In this document: one piece after another, positions 1-8,569 of the stretch
How the letters are laid out: each line of letters opens with the position of its first letter
How positions within the stretch are numbered: position 1 is the first letter of the stretch
NCBI RefSeq assembly: GCF_024199845.1
Contig: NZ_JANADO010000001.1
Span: forward strand, 6,076,001-6,140,000
Source: Bradyrhizobium sp. CCGB12
GTDB taxonomy: Bacteria; Pseudomonadota; Alphaproteobacteria; Rhizobiales; Xanthobacteraceae
DNA: 64,000 nucleotides
Direction of reading: 5' to 3'
The notes under the pieces: model-generated
What the model was told of the DNA's origin: nothing
What the model saw: only the letters and a program-made list of their open reading frames with translations
Databases searched by the model: none
Translations under genes and position numbers: made by a program

Positions 1-181
1 CCTGCCTCGGATCCTGTCGGGTGCCGATGCCGTTGTTATGCATCATGCCGACATGATATTGCGCTTCTGCATGTCCCTTGTTGGCCAATGCCACCATCCC
101 ATTGAAGGTGTCCGCGTCGCCCGCGTTGGCCGGTATTGAAAAAATCAAAAAGCATGAAAAAGCAAAGGCGATGAATTTCAC
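1..181 (-). CDS. Sel1-repeat exported protein, N-terminal part (runs off the window)
   Basis: A GTG start at 181 is preceded by GGAGGATCGAC. It opens a frame of 60 codons that is still open at the window edge. Residues 1-20 form a signal peptide: Lys at position 2, a Phe/Ile-rich core and a cleavage site after ANA. The mature part reads ALANKGHAEAQYHVGMMHNN followed by a GIG turn and QDP, which matches the first helix pair of a Sel1-like repeat. Proteins of this family are periplasmic scaffolds for protein contacts, and the partner is unknown here. The gene is divergent from the EamA transporter. The family call is good; the length and role cannot be judged from this fragment. Confidence 0.7.
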   Translation of the reverse strand, partial: MKFIAFAFSCFLIFSIPANAGDADTFNGMVALANKGHAEAQYHVGMMHNNGIGTRQDPRQ

Positions 182-352
182 GTCGATCCTCCGATTGGCG
201 CGATTCGAACTCATTGTCCGGTTCATCGCCCAAGGCCTTCTGCGTCCAACATATTAGCCGCCCAAGCCGCCACTTTGGTTCATGGGCGCATTGTAGCATT
301 GCGGCGGCATGGCTTGTGCCGCAACGACGATCCGGCGCAATCTGAGGCATCA

Positions 353-1288
353 ATGACGATCGCTTCGCCCGCGCCACCGGCCTCGAATCCGGCCGGTTGG
401 CTCAACAACCAGCCTTATCTGCTGCTCAGCCTGAGCTCGCTGTTCTGGGCCGGCAACATCGTGCTCGCGCGCCATGTCGGCGCGCATGTGCCGCCGCTGA
501 CCGTGACCACGATCCGCTGGTTCGGCGTGTTCCTGATCCTGTTGCCGTTCGCCTGGCCGCATCTGAAGCGCGACTGGCCTGCCTTGCGCGACAGCCTGCC
601 GCTGATGCTGTTCCTGTCGCTGGTGGGCTTTGCCTTCAACAACGCGATCTCGTACTGGGCGATGCAATACACCGAGGCGCTGAACGCACTGTTGATCCAG
701 TCGGCAGGTCCCCTGTTCGTGGCGCTGTGGTCACTGGCGCTGTTCGGCGTGCGGCTGACGGGCGCGCAGCTCGCCGGCATCGCGATCTCGCTTCTCGGCG
801 TGCTCATCATCATCCTGCGCGGCGATCTTGCCGCGCTCGCGAGCATCAGCTTAAACAGGGGCGACATCATGTTCGCCTCCTCGCTGGTGGCGTTCGGACT
901 CTATTCCGCCTTCATCCCGCGGCGGCCAAAGATCCACCAGCTCTCCTTCCTCTCCTTCACCACCTGCTGCGGCGCGACCATGCTGCTGCCGACCGCAATC
1001 TGGGAAGCGGGAAGCGGCCGCGTGCTGCAATTCGACGCAACGACGCTGGCGACGATGGGCTACATCCTGATCTTTCCCTCGACGCTGGCCTATCTCTTCT
1101 TTAACCGCGGCGTGGCGCTGATCGGCCCGAACCGCGCCGCGCCGTTCTTTCATCTGGTGCCGGTGTTCGGCTCGGCGATGGCGATCCTACTGCTCGGCGA
1201 AAAGCTGCAGCCGTTCCACCTGATCGGCTACGCGCTGGTGCTCGCCGGCGTCGTGATCGCGTCGCGCCAGGGCTCAGCGGTGAAGTAA
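353..1288 (+). CDS. EamA/DMT-family transporter (10 TM)
   Basis: 311 residues with about ten hydrophobic segments arranged as two EamA repeats, the usual size for drug/metabolite-superfamily exporters of the inner membrane. Typical family features are SLFWAGNIVLARH in the first helix, the RWFGVF segment in helix 2, and a second repeat ending in LLGEKLQPFHLIGYALVLAG. The start was placed at ATG 353 because TGAGG lies about 8 nt upstream; an in-frame ATG at 275 would add a non-conserved Arg/His-rich leader. The substrate is unknown; relatives export amino acids or metabolites. It stands alone between a divergent Sel1 gene and a TTT binding protein with its own RBS. Confidence 0.85.
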   Translation: MTIASPAPPASNPAGWLNNQPYLLLSLSSLFWAGNIVLARHVGAHVPPLTVTTIRWFGVFLILLPFAWPHLKRDWPALRDSLPLMLFLSLVGFAFNNAISYWAMQYTEALNALLIQSAGPLFVALWSLALFGVRLTGAQLAGIAISLLGVLIIILRGDLAALASISLNRGDIMFASSLVAFGLYSAFIPRRPKIHQLSFLSFTTCCGATMLLPTAIWEAGSGRVLQFDATTLATMGYILIFPSTLAYLFFNRGVALIGPNRAAPFFHLVPVFGSAMAILLLGEKLQPFHLIGYALVLAGVVIASRQGSAVK

Positions 1289-1412
1289 TTCCGCGACGTG
1301 GACGCTCGCGCGCGTCCCCGGACGCGGCGAAGCGCGACACCAGACGCATCTTTCTCTTTATCCTCCGAGACGCTAGGTTCCCCGCCAACGAAAAAAGAGG
1401 GAACGTCCAGAC

Positions 1413-2390
1413 ATGCTTTCAGCGTTAATTCGAAACCTGCGCGCCGTCGCTACGGCCACGCTCTGTCTCGCCGCCGTATCCACGGCTCACGCCGACAATT
1501 ATCCCAGCCGCAACATCACGCTGGTGCTGCCATTCGCGGCCGGCAGCGGCACCGACACCACGACGCGGCTGATCTCGCAGCATCTGTCGCAGGCGCTCGG
1601 GGTCGGTATCGTGATCGAGAACAAGGCCGGCGCCAACGGCATGCTCGCCGCCACCTATGTCGCGAAGGCCGCCCCCGACGGCTACACGCTGCTGGTGACG
1701 ACCAACACGACGCATTCGGCCAATCCCTACCTGCTCAAGAGCCTCACTTACGATCCGGTCAAGGATTTCGCCCCGATCGCGCGCACCGGCGATCTGCCCT
1801 TCATGCTGGTCGTCAATCCCGAAGTGCCGGCCAAGACCGTCGGCGAGCTCGTCGCTTATGGCAAGGCCAATCCGGGCAAGCTGAGCTACGCCTCGGGTTC
1901 GTCCTCGGCGATCGTGTCGGGCGCGACCTTTGCGCACAATGCCGGGCTCGACCTCCTGCACGTGCCCTACAAGAGCTCGCCGCCGGCGCTCAACGACGTC
2001 ATGGGCGGCCGCGTCTCGATGATGTTCGTGGACATCCTGACCGGCCTGCCCCACGTCAACGGTAACGCACTGCGTGCACTCGCGGTCACCACCAAGGAGC
2101 GCTCACCGCTGGTGCCGCATCTGCCCTCGATGCAGGAGGCCGGCGTGCCTGATTTCGACATCTCGTCGTGGCAGGGCTATTTCGGCCCCGCCGGCACGCC
2201 GAAGGAGATCGTGACGCGGCTCAACGCGGAGATCAGGAAGATCGTCGAGAATCCGGAGATCAAGGCCAAGCTCGCCACCCTCGGCATGGACGCCTTCTCG
2301 GGCACGCCGGAAGAGCTTGGCACCTTCGTGAACCAGCAGCTCGTGCTGTGGGAGAAGCTGATCACGAACGCGAAGATCGAGAAGCAGTAG
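1413..2390 (+). CDS. TTT-family (Bug) periplasmic solute-binding protein
   Basis: 325 residues with a signal peptide ending in STAHA. The start is followed by YPSRNITLVLPFAAGSGTDT, the hallmark entry of Bug-type tripartite tricarboxylate transporter receptors. Other family signatures are GANGMLAATYVAKAAPDGY, the VPYKSSPPALNDVMGGRVSMMF stretch, and a C-terminal LGMDAFSGTPEEL. These proteins bind carboxylates or other small anions in the periplasm. No TctA or TctB membrane partner lies nearby, which is common for this large orphan family. AGAGGGA lies upstream of ATG 1413. The ligand cannot be read from the sequence. Confidence 0.88.
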   Translation: MLSALIRNLRAVATATLCLAAVSTAHADNYPSRNITLVLPFAAGSGTDTTTRLISQHLSQALGVGIVIENKAGANGMLAATYVAKAAPDGYTLLVTTNTTHSANPYLLKSLTYDPVKDFAPIARTGDLPFMLVVNPEVPAKTVGELVAYGKANPGKLSYASGSSSAIVSGATFAHNAGLDLLHVPYKSSPPALNDVMGGRVSMMFVDILTGLPHVNGNALRALAVTTKERSPLVPHLPSMQEAGVPDFDISSWQGYFGPAGTPKEIVTRLNAEIRKIVENPEIKAKLATLGMDAFSGTPEELGTFVNQQLVLWEKLITNAKIEKQ

Positions 2391-2400
2391 GCCGGTCTCG

Positions 2401-2521
2401 CGTCCCGGACGCGGCGCGGCATGCAATGACGCGACGCTGAGCCGGGACCCAGAATGCCGCAAGCATGGGCCCCGGCTCCGCAGCGCACCGCTGAAGAAGC
2501 GCTGCGCTGCGTCCGGGGCAC
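2401..2521. repeat. Palindromic intergenic repeat (two hairpins)
   Basis: Two adjacent inverted repeats fill the space after the Bug gene. The first pairs gtcccgg (2402) with ccgggac (2442). The second pairs gccccgg (2469) with ccggggc (2513) and has an inner gcagcgc/gcgctgc stem. The bases look like the dispersed palindromes common between Bradyrhizobium genes. It could terminate the upstream transcript. The IS110 element begins immediately after it. Confidence 0.55.
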
Positions 2522-2522
2522 G

Positions 2523-2734
2523 AGGTCTCGTAGCAACCATTAAGTGGCGGCGGTTTTTTGTGCCCTTTCGGATCGCCTGCGTCATCGATGATGACGCCGT
2601 ACTCGCGTCCGTCAAGGCGTGGCCTGGCAGCAGGTCAGGTGAGGTTAGGGCGAGCGACGGCCATCCTTGACGGTCGCTGCGCGCGACGTCATGAGGAGCC
2701 GTAGGTCGGGACGAAGAAACACGTCGCGGTCGAA
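2523..2734 (-). other. Structured noncoding flank downstream of the IS110 transposase
   Basis: No gene is seen here. Two dyads stand out. A perfect palindrome, gcgtcatc-gat-gatgacgc, lies at 2579-2597. A long stem at 2609-2673 pairs ccgtcaagg (2609-2617) with ccttgacgg (2665-2673) and continues as tggcc (2620) with ggcca (2659), about 14 base pairs with a small bulge and a purine-rich loop. This could be a transcription end, or part of a bridge-type RNA of the element. Confidence 0.4.
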
Positions 2735-3703
2735 CTAAGAAACAGAGAACGATCGCACTGGCGGTTTGTCGCACCACGGCGTGCCGCGAGCCACCACTGT
2801 GTTGGCGAAGATGAGCATCTTCCTGGCGCAGGCAACGAGCGCGCGCTTGTGTTCCTTTCCGGCCGCAGTTAGCCGTCGGTAGAGCTGGATGAGCTGCGGG
2901 TTCCATCGAAACGATGCAGCGAGTGAAGCCGTATAAAGGGCGCGACGCAGCCGCTTGCGTCCGCCCTCGATATGCCGACCGCCGGTCTGGTCGCCGCTGT
3001 CGTCGTCATAGGGCGCAAGGCCGGCGAGAGCGACAGCTTGCTCCCGCGTGATCCGGCCGATCTCAGGCAGGCGCACCAGGATGGCAACGGCGGTCGGCAA
3101 CCCGATGCCGTCGACGCTGTTGATCAGCGCAAGCCTCTTGGCAAGGTCGGGATGCTTGCGGATCGAGGCGACCAGGGCCTTGAGTGCCGCCGTCTCACGT
3201 TGTTCCAGGCGAGCGATATCCTCCTGCCAGAGCTTGTTGATCCCTACATTGCGGCAGCTCTCGATCCTGTTCTTCAGGCGCGCGATATCCTCACCGATCT
3301 GATCGATCATGGTCAGCTGCTCGGCAAATGGCAGCAACCGGGGATCGGGCGCGGCATGGATCTTCCGCACTGCTGCGGTGCAAGCTGCGATAAGAGCGGC
3401 ATCCATCTTGTCGTTCTTGGCTCGCTGCAGGTGGAATTTAGCATAGGCCCGGACCTGAGCCGGCTGAAACACCACAACCACAAACCGCTTGCGCCGCAGT
3501 TCGGCGACGACAGGCTGCTCGTAACCGCCGCTCGCCTCGATGCCGATGCGTTTGACGCGATGCTGTCGCAGCCACGCCAACAGGTCCTCGTGACCTTCCG
3601 GCGTGTTCTTCACCTGCAGCTGCTCGCGGCGGCCCTCGATCGCCACATCGAGCTTCCGTTTGCCGGTATCGATCCCGGCACAGATCGTGGTATGCTTGGC
3701 CAT
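2735..3703 (-). CDS. IS110-family transposase (DEDD recombinase)
   Basis: 322 residues, close to the family's usual 320-400. The N-terminal RuvC-like DEDD domain shows the first Asp in CAGIDTGKRKLDVA, the Glu in RIGIEASGGYEQ, and the late acidic pair in KNDKMDAALIA. The C-terminal transposase-20 domain carries NSVDGIGLPTAVAIL and a GGRHIEGGRKRLRRALY segment with the expected Ser nearby in TASLAAS. The start was set at ATG 3703 because GGGAGGGATC lies just upstream; the frame extends a further 15 codons without an RBS. No frameshift or stop is seen, so it is probably intact. Confidence 0.93.
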   Translation of the reverse strand: MAKHTTICAGIDTGKRKLDVAIEGRREQLQVKNTPEGHEDLLAWLRQHRVKRIGIEASGGYEQPVVAELRRKRFVVVVFQPAQVRAYAKFHLQRAKNDKMDAALIAACTAAVRKIHAAPDPRLLPFAEQLTMIDQIGEDIARLKNRIESCRNVGINKLWQEDIARLEQRETAALKALVASIRKHPDLAKRLALINSVDGIGLPTAVAILVRLPEIGRITREQAVALAGLAPYDDDSGDQTGGRHIEGGRKRLRRALYTASLAASFRWNPQLIQLYRRLTAAGKEHKRALVACARKMLIFANTVVARGTPWCDKPPVRSFSVS

Positions 3704-3912
3704 CTTCGTCGATCCCTCCCTTGTGATGCGAACCTCAAGTTCGTTCAACCATTCGGGTCCCGATGAAGTGCCGATCGCGATCTCGCTACGTCAGACAGCC
3801 CTCAAGGCTTTGGTGGGCACCGATCCGATCGAACGGCGACCCAGCTCGGGCGGCCACCCGGGCTGGGCCATTCCTCACGGAACGGTTCAATATAAGCCGT
3901 CCGGCTAATACA
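3704..3912 (-). other. Noncoding leader of the IS110 transposase
   Basis: About 200 nt with no credible gene. Read on the transposase strand it contains a hairpin pairing cccagcccggg with cccgagctggg (about 3840-3875), followed by a short AT-richer stretch. In the IS110 group proper the bridge RNA is made from this side of the transposase, so this flank is as good a candidate as the downstream one. The evidence is structure only. Confidence 0.3.
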
Positions 3913-3913
3913 A

Positions 3914-4003
3914 GGGTGGGCAAAGCCGTAGCGTGCCCACCATTACTCGCCACGAATTCAAAAAGAAAAGGTGGGCACGACGCTTGCGCGTCTTTGCCCA
4001 CCC
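3914..4003. repeat. Inverted pair of GGTGGGCA elements
   Basis: The left arm at 3914-3941 reads gggtgggcaaag, a short spacer, then tgcccacc. The right arm at 3970-4003 reads ggtgggcac, a spacer, then tctttgcccaccc. Each arm is itself palindromic, and the two are inverted copies of each other. The right arm is bracketed by a 9-bp direct repeat, acgaattca, at 3952-3960 and 4005-4013, as if it had been inserted. It lies just beyond the stop of the chemoreceptor gene and may also end its transcript. Confidence 0.6.
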
Positions 4004-4023
4004 TACGAATTCAGCGCGAGCAT

Positions 4024-5709
4024 TTAGGCCGCGCGCACCTTGGCGAGGAAGCCGTCGACGGCGCTGCGCAGCGCGCCGGACTGGTTGTCCAGCTCGCGGG
4101 CGTTGGAGAGCACGTCGGTGGCCGCGCTGCCGGTCGCTTCCGCGGCCGAAGTGACGCTGCCGATATGGGCGTTGATCTCGCTGGAGCCGGCCGCGACCGA
4201 CTGGATGTTGCGGGCGATCTCGCGGGTCGCCTCGCCCTGCTGCTCGATCGATGCGGAGATGCCGGCGGTGATCTCGCTCATCTCGGCGATGGTCTGGGTG
4301 ATGCCGGAGATAGCCGTGACCGCGTCGCTGGTCGAGGTCTGCATCGCCGCGACCTGCGCGGAGATCTCCTCGGTCGCCTTCGCGGTCTGGTTGGCGAGCG
4401 CCTTGACCTCGGAGGCGACGACCGCGAAACCGCGGCCGGATTCACCGGCGCGTGCCGCCTCGATGGTGGCATTGAGCGCAAGCAGGTTGGTCTGCGCGGC
4501 GATCGAATGGATCAGCTTGACGACCTCGCCGATCTTCTCGGCGCCGGTCGAGAGCACCTGCACGGTCGCGTTGGTCCGCTCGGCGTCGCTGACGGCGCGG
4601 CTTGCGACTTCGGTCGAGCGGGTGACCTGGCGGGAGATTTCCGCAACCGAGCTCGACAGCTCTTCGGCGGCAGCCGCAACCGTGCCGACATTGCCGGAGG
4701 CCTTTTGCGAGGCCGCGCCGACCGTTGCCGCACGCGACGAGGCGTCGCTCGCGGTCGCGGTCATCGACTGCGCGGTCGACTGCATGCCGGCCGCGGCCGA
4801 GGAGACCGAGCGGACGATGCCGTTGACGCTGCGTTCGAAGTCGTTGGCGATGCCCTCCATCGCGCTGCGACGTTCCGCCGCGGCCCGTTCCTTGGCATCG
4901 GCCTCGGTCTTCTCGAGGTCGCGGATGCGAACGGCGTTGTCCTTGAAGATCTGCACGGTCGAGGCCATTTCGCCGACCTCGTCGCCACGGCCGACGCCCG
5001 GAATGTCGCCTTCGAGGCTGCCATTGGCCAGTGCCTTCATGCGGGTCCCTAGCAGCGCGAGCGGGCGGCTGATGCTGCGGCCGATCAGCCAGGCGACGCT
5101 GCCGGCGACGATGACGATGCCGAGCATGGCGAAGCCGAGCAGCCAGTAGATCGGGACCATCTTCTCGTCGATGTCCTCGAGATAGGCGCCGGTGCCGAGA
5201 TACATGTCGAAGCCGGGCACCGCGACGGAGTAGCCGAGCTTGCGGATCGGCTTTGGCTGGCCGGGTTTCACGTATTCATAGAAGAGCAGGAGTTCGCCAT
5301 TGGCCTTGACCCCGTCCATGATCTCGCGAGACAGCTTCCGACCGTTCGTCTCCACGTCCATGCGGTTGGTGCCGATCTGCTTCGGATCAGGCGCGAGCTG
5401 CGTGATGCCGTCATAGGTGGTGCCGAACAGATAGCCGGAGCCCTTGTCGTAGGTCATCGCATTGCCGTAGCGGCGCAGCTCGGCGAGCGCGGCCTCCTTG
5501 GTCATCTCACCGGCATTGACCCGCTTCACCAGCGTGGCCGCATAGTTGCGGGCCAGCTCGACGATCGCCTTGGTCTGGTCGATGCGCGCGTTCACCATCT
5601 CGCGCTTCATGAGGTAGCCGGCAAGGACACCGGAGATGCACAGGCCGAACAAGGTGACGCCGACAAGGACGCCCAACTTCGGGGCGATCTTCAGATTGCT
5701 CAACTTCAC
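4024..5709 (-). CDS. Methyl-accepting chemotaxis protein with single-Cache sensor
   Basis: 561 residues. A first membrane helix (about 10-33) is followed by a periplasmic sCache_2 domain (about 35-170, with [15 protein letters not shown] and GKLGY-like elements), a second membrane helix (about 172-194), a HAMP domain, and the signalling domain with the conserved hairpin tip around [20 protein letters not shown]. There is no C-terminal CheR-binding pentapeptide. The GTG start at 5709 was chosen because GAGGAGCCCATC precedes it; an upstream ATG adds 18 residues before the first helix. Such sCache receptors usually sense small organic acids. No che genes are adjacent, so it feeds a pathway encoded elsewhere. 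Confidence 0.9.
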   Translation of the reverse strand: MKLSNLKIAPKLGVLVGVTLFGLCISGVLAGYLMKREMVNARIDQTKAIVELARNYAATLVKRVNAGEMTKEAALAELRRYGNAMTYDKGSGYLFGTTYDGITQLAPDPKQIGTNRMDVETNGRKLSREIMDGVKANGELLLFYEYVKPGQPKPIRKLGYSVAVPGFDMYLGTGAYLEDIDEKMVPIYWLLGFAMLGIVIVAGSVAWLIGRSISRPLALLGTRMKALANGSLEGDIPGVGRGDEVGEMASTVQIFKDNAVRIRDLEKTEADAKERAAAERRSAMEGIANDFERSVNGIVRSVSSAAAGMQSTAQSMTATASDASSRAATVGAASQKASGNVGTVAAAAEELSSSVAEISRQVTRSTEVASRAVSDAERTNATVQVLSTGAEKIGEVVKLIHSIAAQTNLLALNATIEAARAGESGRGFAVVASEVKALANQTAKATEEISAQVAAMQTSTSDAVTAISGITQTIAEMSEITAGISASIEQQGEATREIARNIQSVAAGSSEINAHIGSVTSAAEATGSAATDVLSNARELDNQSGALRSAVDGFLAKVRAA

Positions 5710-5961
5710 GATGGGCTCCTCGGATAGCGCGGACTGCGCGCATGCCTTTTTGATTTGAGTCAAATTTTAGTGTGGCACCCATTAGCAAGTTACTTACGCA
5801 CCTCCGTAGAAGCCCGGAAGCAGCCGCAAAAACGAGCAATTTATCTCCATGCCGACAACCGGGAATTGTACGCGACGACATGGATTTCGCGTAAAAGACG
5901 CAAAGGCCCGTCATTGACGTCGGGTCACAACAAGAACCGACAGACCAAATCGGAGCAAGAA

Positions 5962-7005
5962 ATGCCGAAATACAGGGTGGTAACGCCGAAGGGCGCGAGC
6001 TTCACGGTCGCAAGCAGCGACTATTCCTTTGAGCGCGAGGCGCTCGATCCGATCGACGCCGAGATCATCGAGGCGCCGGCCGACGAAGCCGGGTTCATTG
6101 CCGCCGCCAAATCCGCCGACGCCATCTATGCCAAGAGCATCCCCATCACCAAGTCGATCATCGACGCGCTGGACAATTGCAAGGTCATCACGCTCGGCTC
6201 GGTCGGCGTCGACAGCGTCGACATCAAGGCCGCGACTGCCCGCGGCATTCCCGTCACCAATATCCCCGACACCTTCATCGAGGAGGTCGCCGACCACGCC
6301 ATGATGCTGCTGCTCGCGGGCTTCCGCCGCCTGGTCGAGCAGGACCGCATGGTGCGCGACGGCCGCTGGGCCGAGGGTCGGCCGGCGCTGCTCAAGGTCC
6401 CCAGGCTGATGGGCCAGACGCTCGGTTTCATCTCGTTCGGCCGCGTCGCGCGTGCGGTTGCGAAACGCGCCGCGCCCTTCGGCCTGCGCATGATGGCCTA
6501 CGATCCCTTCATCCAGGAAACGCTGATGTACGACCACGGCGTCGTTCCGGCGACGCTGAACGAGGTGCTGTCGCAATCCGACTTCGTCTCGATGCATGCC
6601 CCTGCAAGGCCCGAGGTGCATCACATGCTGACCGAGAAGCACTTCCGGCAGATGAAGAAGGGTTCGATCTTCATCAACACCGGCCGCGGGGCTACGGTGG
6701 ACGAGGAAAGCCTGATCAAGGCGCTGCAGGAGGGCTGGATCGCCCATGCCGCCCTCGACGTGCTGGAGAAGGAACCGCCCTCGCACAACAATCCGCTGCT
6801 CGGCATGGAGAACGTGACCCTGACCGCCCATGTCGCCTCGGCCTCGGCACGGTTCGACGAGGCGCGCAAGCGCCGCGTGGGCTACGAATTGTCACTGGTG
6901 CTCCAGGGCATGTGGCCGGTAAGCTGCGTCAATCCGTCGGTGCTGCAAAGCACCGCGCTCCGCCGCTGGCAGCCTGTCAGCATGGATCGCGGACCGAACA
7001 GCTAA
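5962..7005 (+). CDS. D-isomer-specific 2-hydroxyacid dehydrogenase-like protein
   Basis: 347 residues. The substrate- and NAD-binding halves of the family are recognisable, with the catalytic triad in place: Arg242 (INTGRG), Glu271 (VLEKEPP) and His290 (LTAHVAS). YDP at 180-182 supplies the acidic residue that favours NAD. The nucleotide-binding turn is unusual: GFISFGRVARAVA has Ser158 and Ala163 where G-x-G-x-x-G has its first and third Gly. The family oxidises or reduces 2-hydroxy/2-keto acids. It lies just upstream of a sugar-type ABC importer and probably acts on the imported compound or a derivative. Start ATG 5962 follows CGGAGCAAGA. Confidence 0.85.
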   Translation: MPKYRVVTPKGASFTVASSDYSFEREALDPIDAEIIEAPADEAGFIAAAKSADAIYAKSIPITKSIIDALDNCKVITLGSVGVDSVDIKAATARGIPVTNIPDTFIEEVADHAMMLLLAGFRRLVEQDRMVRDGRWAEGRPALLKVPRLMGQTLGFISFGRVARAVAKRAAPFGLRMMAYDPFIQETLMYDHGVVPATLNEVLSQSDFVSMHAPARPEVHHMLTEKHFRQMKKGSIFINTGRGATVDEESLIKALQEGWIAHAALDVLEKEPPSHNNPLLGMENVTLTAHVASASARFDEARKRRVGYELSLVLQGMWPVSCVNPSVLQSTALRRWQPVSMDRGPNS

Positions 7006-7092
7006 GGCGGCCGGCGCAAGGCGCGTCGAAGACCGAAACGGCCCTTCACCGGCGATCAACGCCGGGAAGGGAGACATCATAGGGAGGAACTG

Positions 7093-8436
7093 ATGAGGAA
7101 CGACATCACACGTCGTGATGCCTTGGCGCTGGGCCTGTCCGCTGCGGCCATCGCCGCGACCGGTACTGCTGCGAATGCCCAATCCGCGATCAAGGCCGCG
7201 GACGTCCCCGCACCGAAGCTGCCGATCGAGAAGGGCGCGTCCTTGCGCATGCTGCGCCCGGTGCGCTTCGTCCAGGCCGACGAGGACGTGTTCCGCGCCA
7301 ATGCGGCCAAGTTCACCAAGGAGACCGGTGTCGAGATCAAGGTCGACTTCGTCGGCTGGGAGGACATCAACCAGCAGACCGCGGTGACCGCCAATTCCGG
7401 CGCCGGCCCCGACATCATCATCGGCTTCTCCGATGCTCCGCACATCTATATCGACAAGCTGATCGAGTTGACCGATGTCGCCGACTATCTCGGCAAGAGG
7501 TATGGCGGCTGGCAGAACCTTGCGAAGGCCTACGGCAAGAAGGCCAAGAGCGACACTTGGATCGGGCTCCCGTTCGGCGCCACGGCCGGCCCCCTGATCT
7601 ATCGCAAGTCGATTCTCAAATCTGTCGGGTTCGACAAGGCCCCGGAGGACCATGCCGGCCTCCTGGATCTCTGCAAGAAGCTGCAGAAGGCCGGCAAGCC
7701 CGCCGGCTTTGCGCTGGGCAACGCCGTCGGCGACGGCAACGGCTTTGCCGACTGGATGATGTGGTCGCACAACGCCGCGCTGTTGGATGAGGAAGGCAAT
7801 GTCACCATCAACAGCAAGGAGACCATCGCCGCGCTGCAATATGTCAAGGAGCTCTATCCGACCTTCATCCCCGGGACGCCCTCCTGGAACGACGTCAGCA
7901 ACAACCGCGCGTACTCCTCACAGGAAATCGGACTGACCGCGAACGGCGTCTCGTTGTACTTCTCGCTGAAGAACGATCCGGCGCTGGCCGCAATTGCCGA
8001 GGATTCCGAGCATCAGCTGCTGCCGAAGGGGCTTGCACCGGTCTCGCCAATGTCGGGATTGACGCTGAACGCCATGGTATTCAAGCACAGCCAATATCCC
8101 AACGCCGCAAAGGCCTTCCTGACATTCATGCTGGAGAAGGACCAGTATGAGCCGTGGCTCAACGCAAACAGCGGCTACTGGTCGCAACCGCTGGCGGCCT
8201 ATGCCGATGCTGCGGTGTGGAAGGGCGACCCCAAGGTCGCGATCTTCAAGAACACCATGAACAGCAACTACTACGCCGGCTACAAGGGTCCGATCTCGAC
8301 CGCCACGGGTGCGGTTCGCGCAGACTATGTGACGGTGCAGATGTTCGCCTCGGTCGCGACCGGTGCGGCAACACCGGAGGCCGCCGCCGCGGAAGCGGAG
8401 CAGCGCTGCAAGCGATACTTCAGGCGGCAGCGATAA
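7093..8436 (+). CDS. ABC transporter family-1 extracellular solute-binding protein
   Basis: 447 residues. The N-terminus has a twin-arginine-like signal (TRRDALALG, then an Ala-rich core ending ANA). The mature protein shows sugar-binding-protein features: FTKETGVEIKVDFVGWEDIN, then ANSGAGPDIIIGFSDAPHIY, a hinge region WIGLPFGATAGPLIYRKS, and the late AAKAFLTFML segment. It should deliver a carbohydrate or polyol to the two permeases that follow. GAGGAACTG precedes ATG 7093. A palindromic repeat separates it from the first permease gene, which often lowers expression of the downstream genes relative to the binding protein. Confidence 0.9.
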   Translation: MRNDITRRDALALGLSAAAIAATGTAANAQSAIKAADVPAPKLPIEKGASLRMLRPVRFVQADEDVFRANAAKFTKETGVEIKVDFVGWEDINQQTAVTANSGAGPDIIIGFSDAPHIYIDKLIELTDVADYLGKRYGGWQNLAKAYGKKAKSDTWIGLPFGATAGPLIYRKSILKSVGFDKAPEDHAGLLDLCKKLQKAGKPAGFALGNAVGDGNGFADWMMWSHNAALLDEEGNVTINSKETIAALQYVKELYPTFIPGTPSWNDVSNNRAYSSQEIGLTANGVSLYFSLKNDPALAAIAEDSEHQLLPKGLAPVSPMSGLTLNAMVFKHSQYPNAAKAFLTFMLEKDQYEPWLNANSGYWSQPLAAYADAAVWKGDPKVAIFKNTMNSNYYAGYKGPISTATGAVRADYVTVQMFASVATGAATPEAAAAEAEQRCKRYFRRQR

Positions 8437-8448
8437 CGGCCGATAGGC

Positions 8449-8535
8449 CGTCATTGCGAGGAGCACTTGCGACGAAGCAATCCAGACCTTCACCGAGGAG
8501 ACAGACTGGATTGCTTCGCTTCGCTCGCAATGACG
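8449..8535. repeat. Dispersed palindromic repeat, CGTCATTGCGAG family
   Basis: An 87-bp inverted repeat. The outer arms are cgtcattgcgag (8449) and ctcgcaatgacg (8524); the inner arms are gaagcaatccag and ctggattgcttc. It lies between the binding-protein gene and the first permease gene. A second copy is at 28634-28717. As RNA it would fold into a long hairpin that could shield the binding-protein mRNA from 3' decay. Confidence 0.8.
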
Positions 8536-8569
8536 GTGTGGTGACTTTCGAGAACAGGACAACACACTG

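Larger units (their letters stand above)
2523..3912 (-). mobile_element. IS110-family insertion sequence (approximate limits)
   Basis: The element is recognised from its transposase at 2735-3703. The limits are estimates: the left limit is where the palindromic repeat at 2401-2521 stops, and the right limit is just before the inverted repeat at 3914. IS110 elements normally have no clear terminal inverted repeats and make little or no target duplication, so the ends cannot be fixed without a second copy. Noncoding flanks of about 210 nt lie on both sides of the transposase, as expected for a family that carries a guide (bridge) RNA in one flank. Confidence 0.55.

Noticed and set aside
2103..2906. 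Minus-strand open frame crossing the Bug gene end, the repeat and the IS110 flank
   Set aside because: It joins three unrelated segments and overlaps two supported genes.
3763..5052. Plus-strand open frame of about 430 codons
   Set aside because: Antisense to the chemoreceptor and starts inside the IS110 flank.
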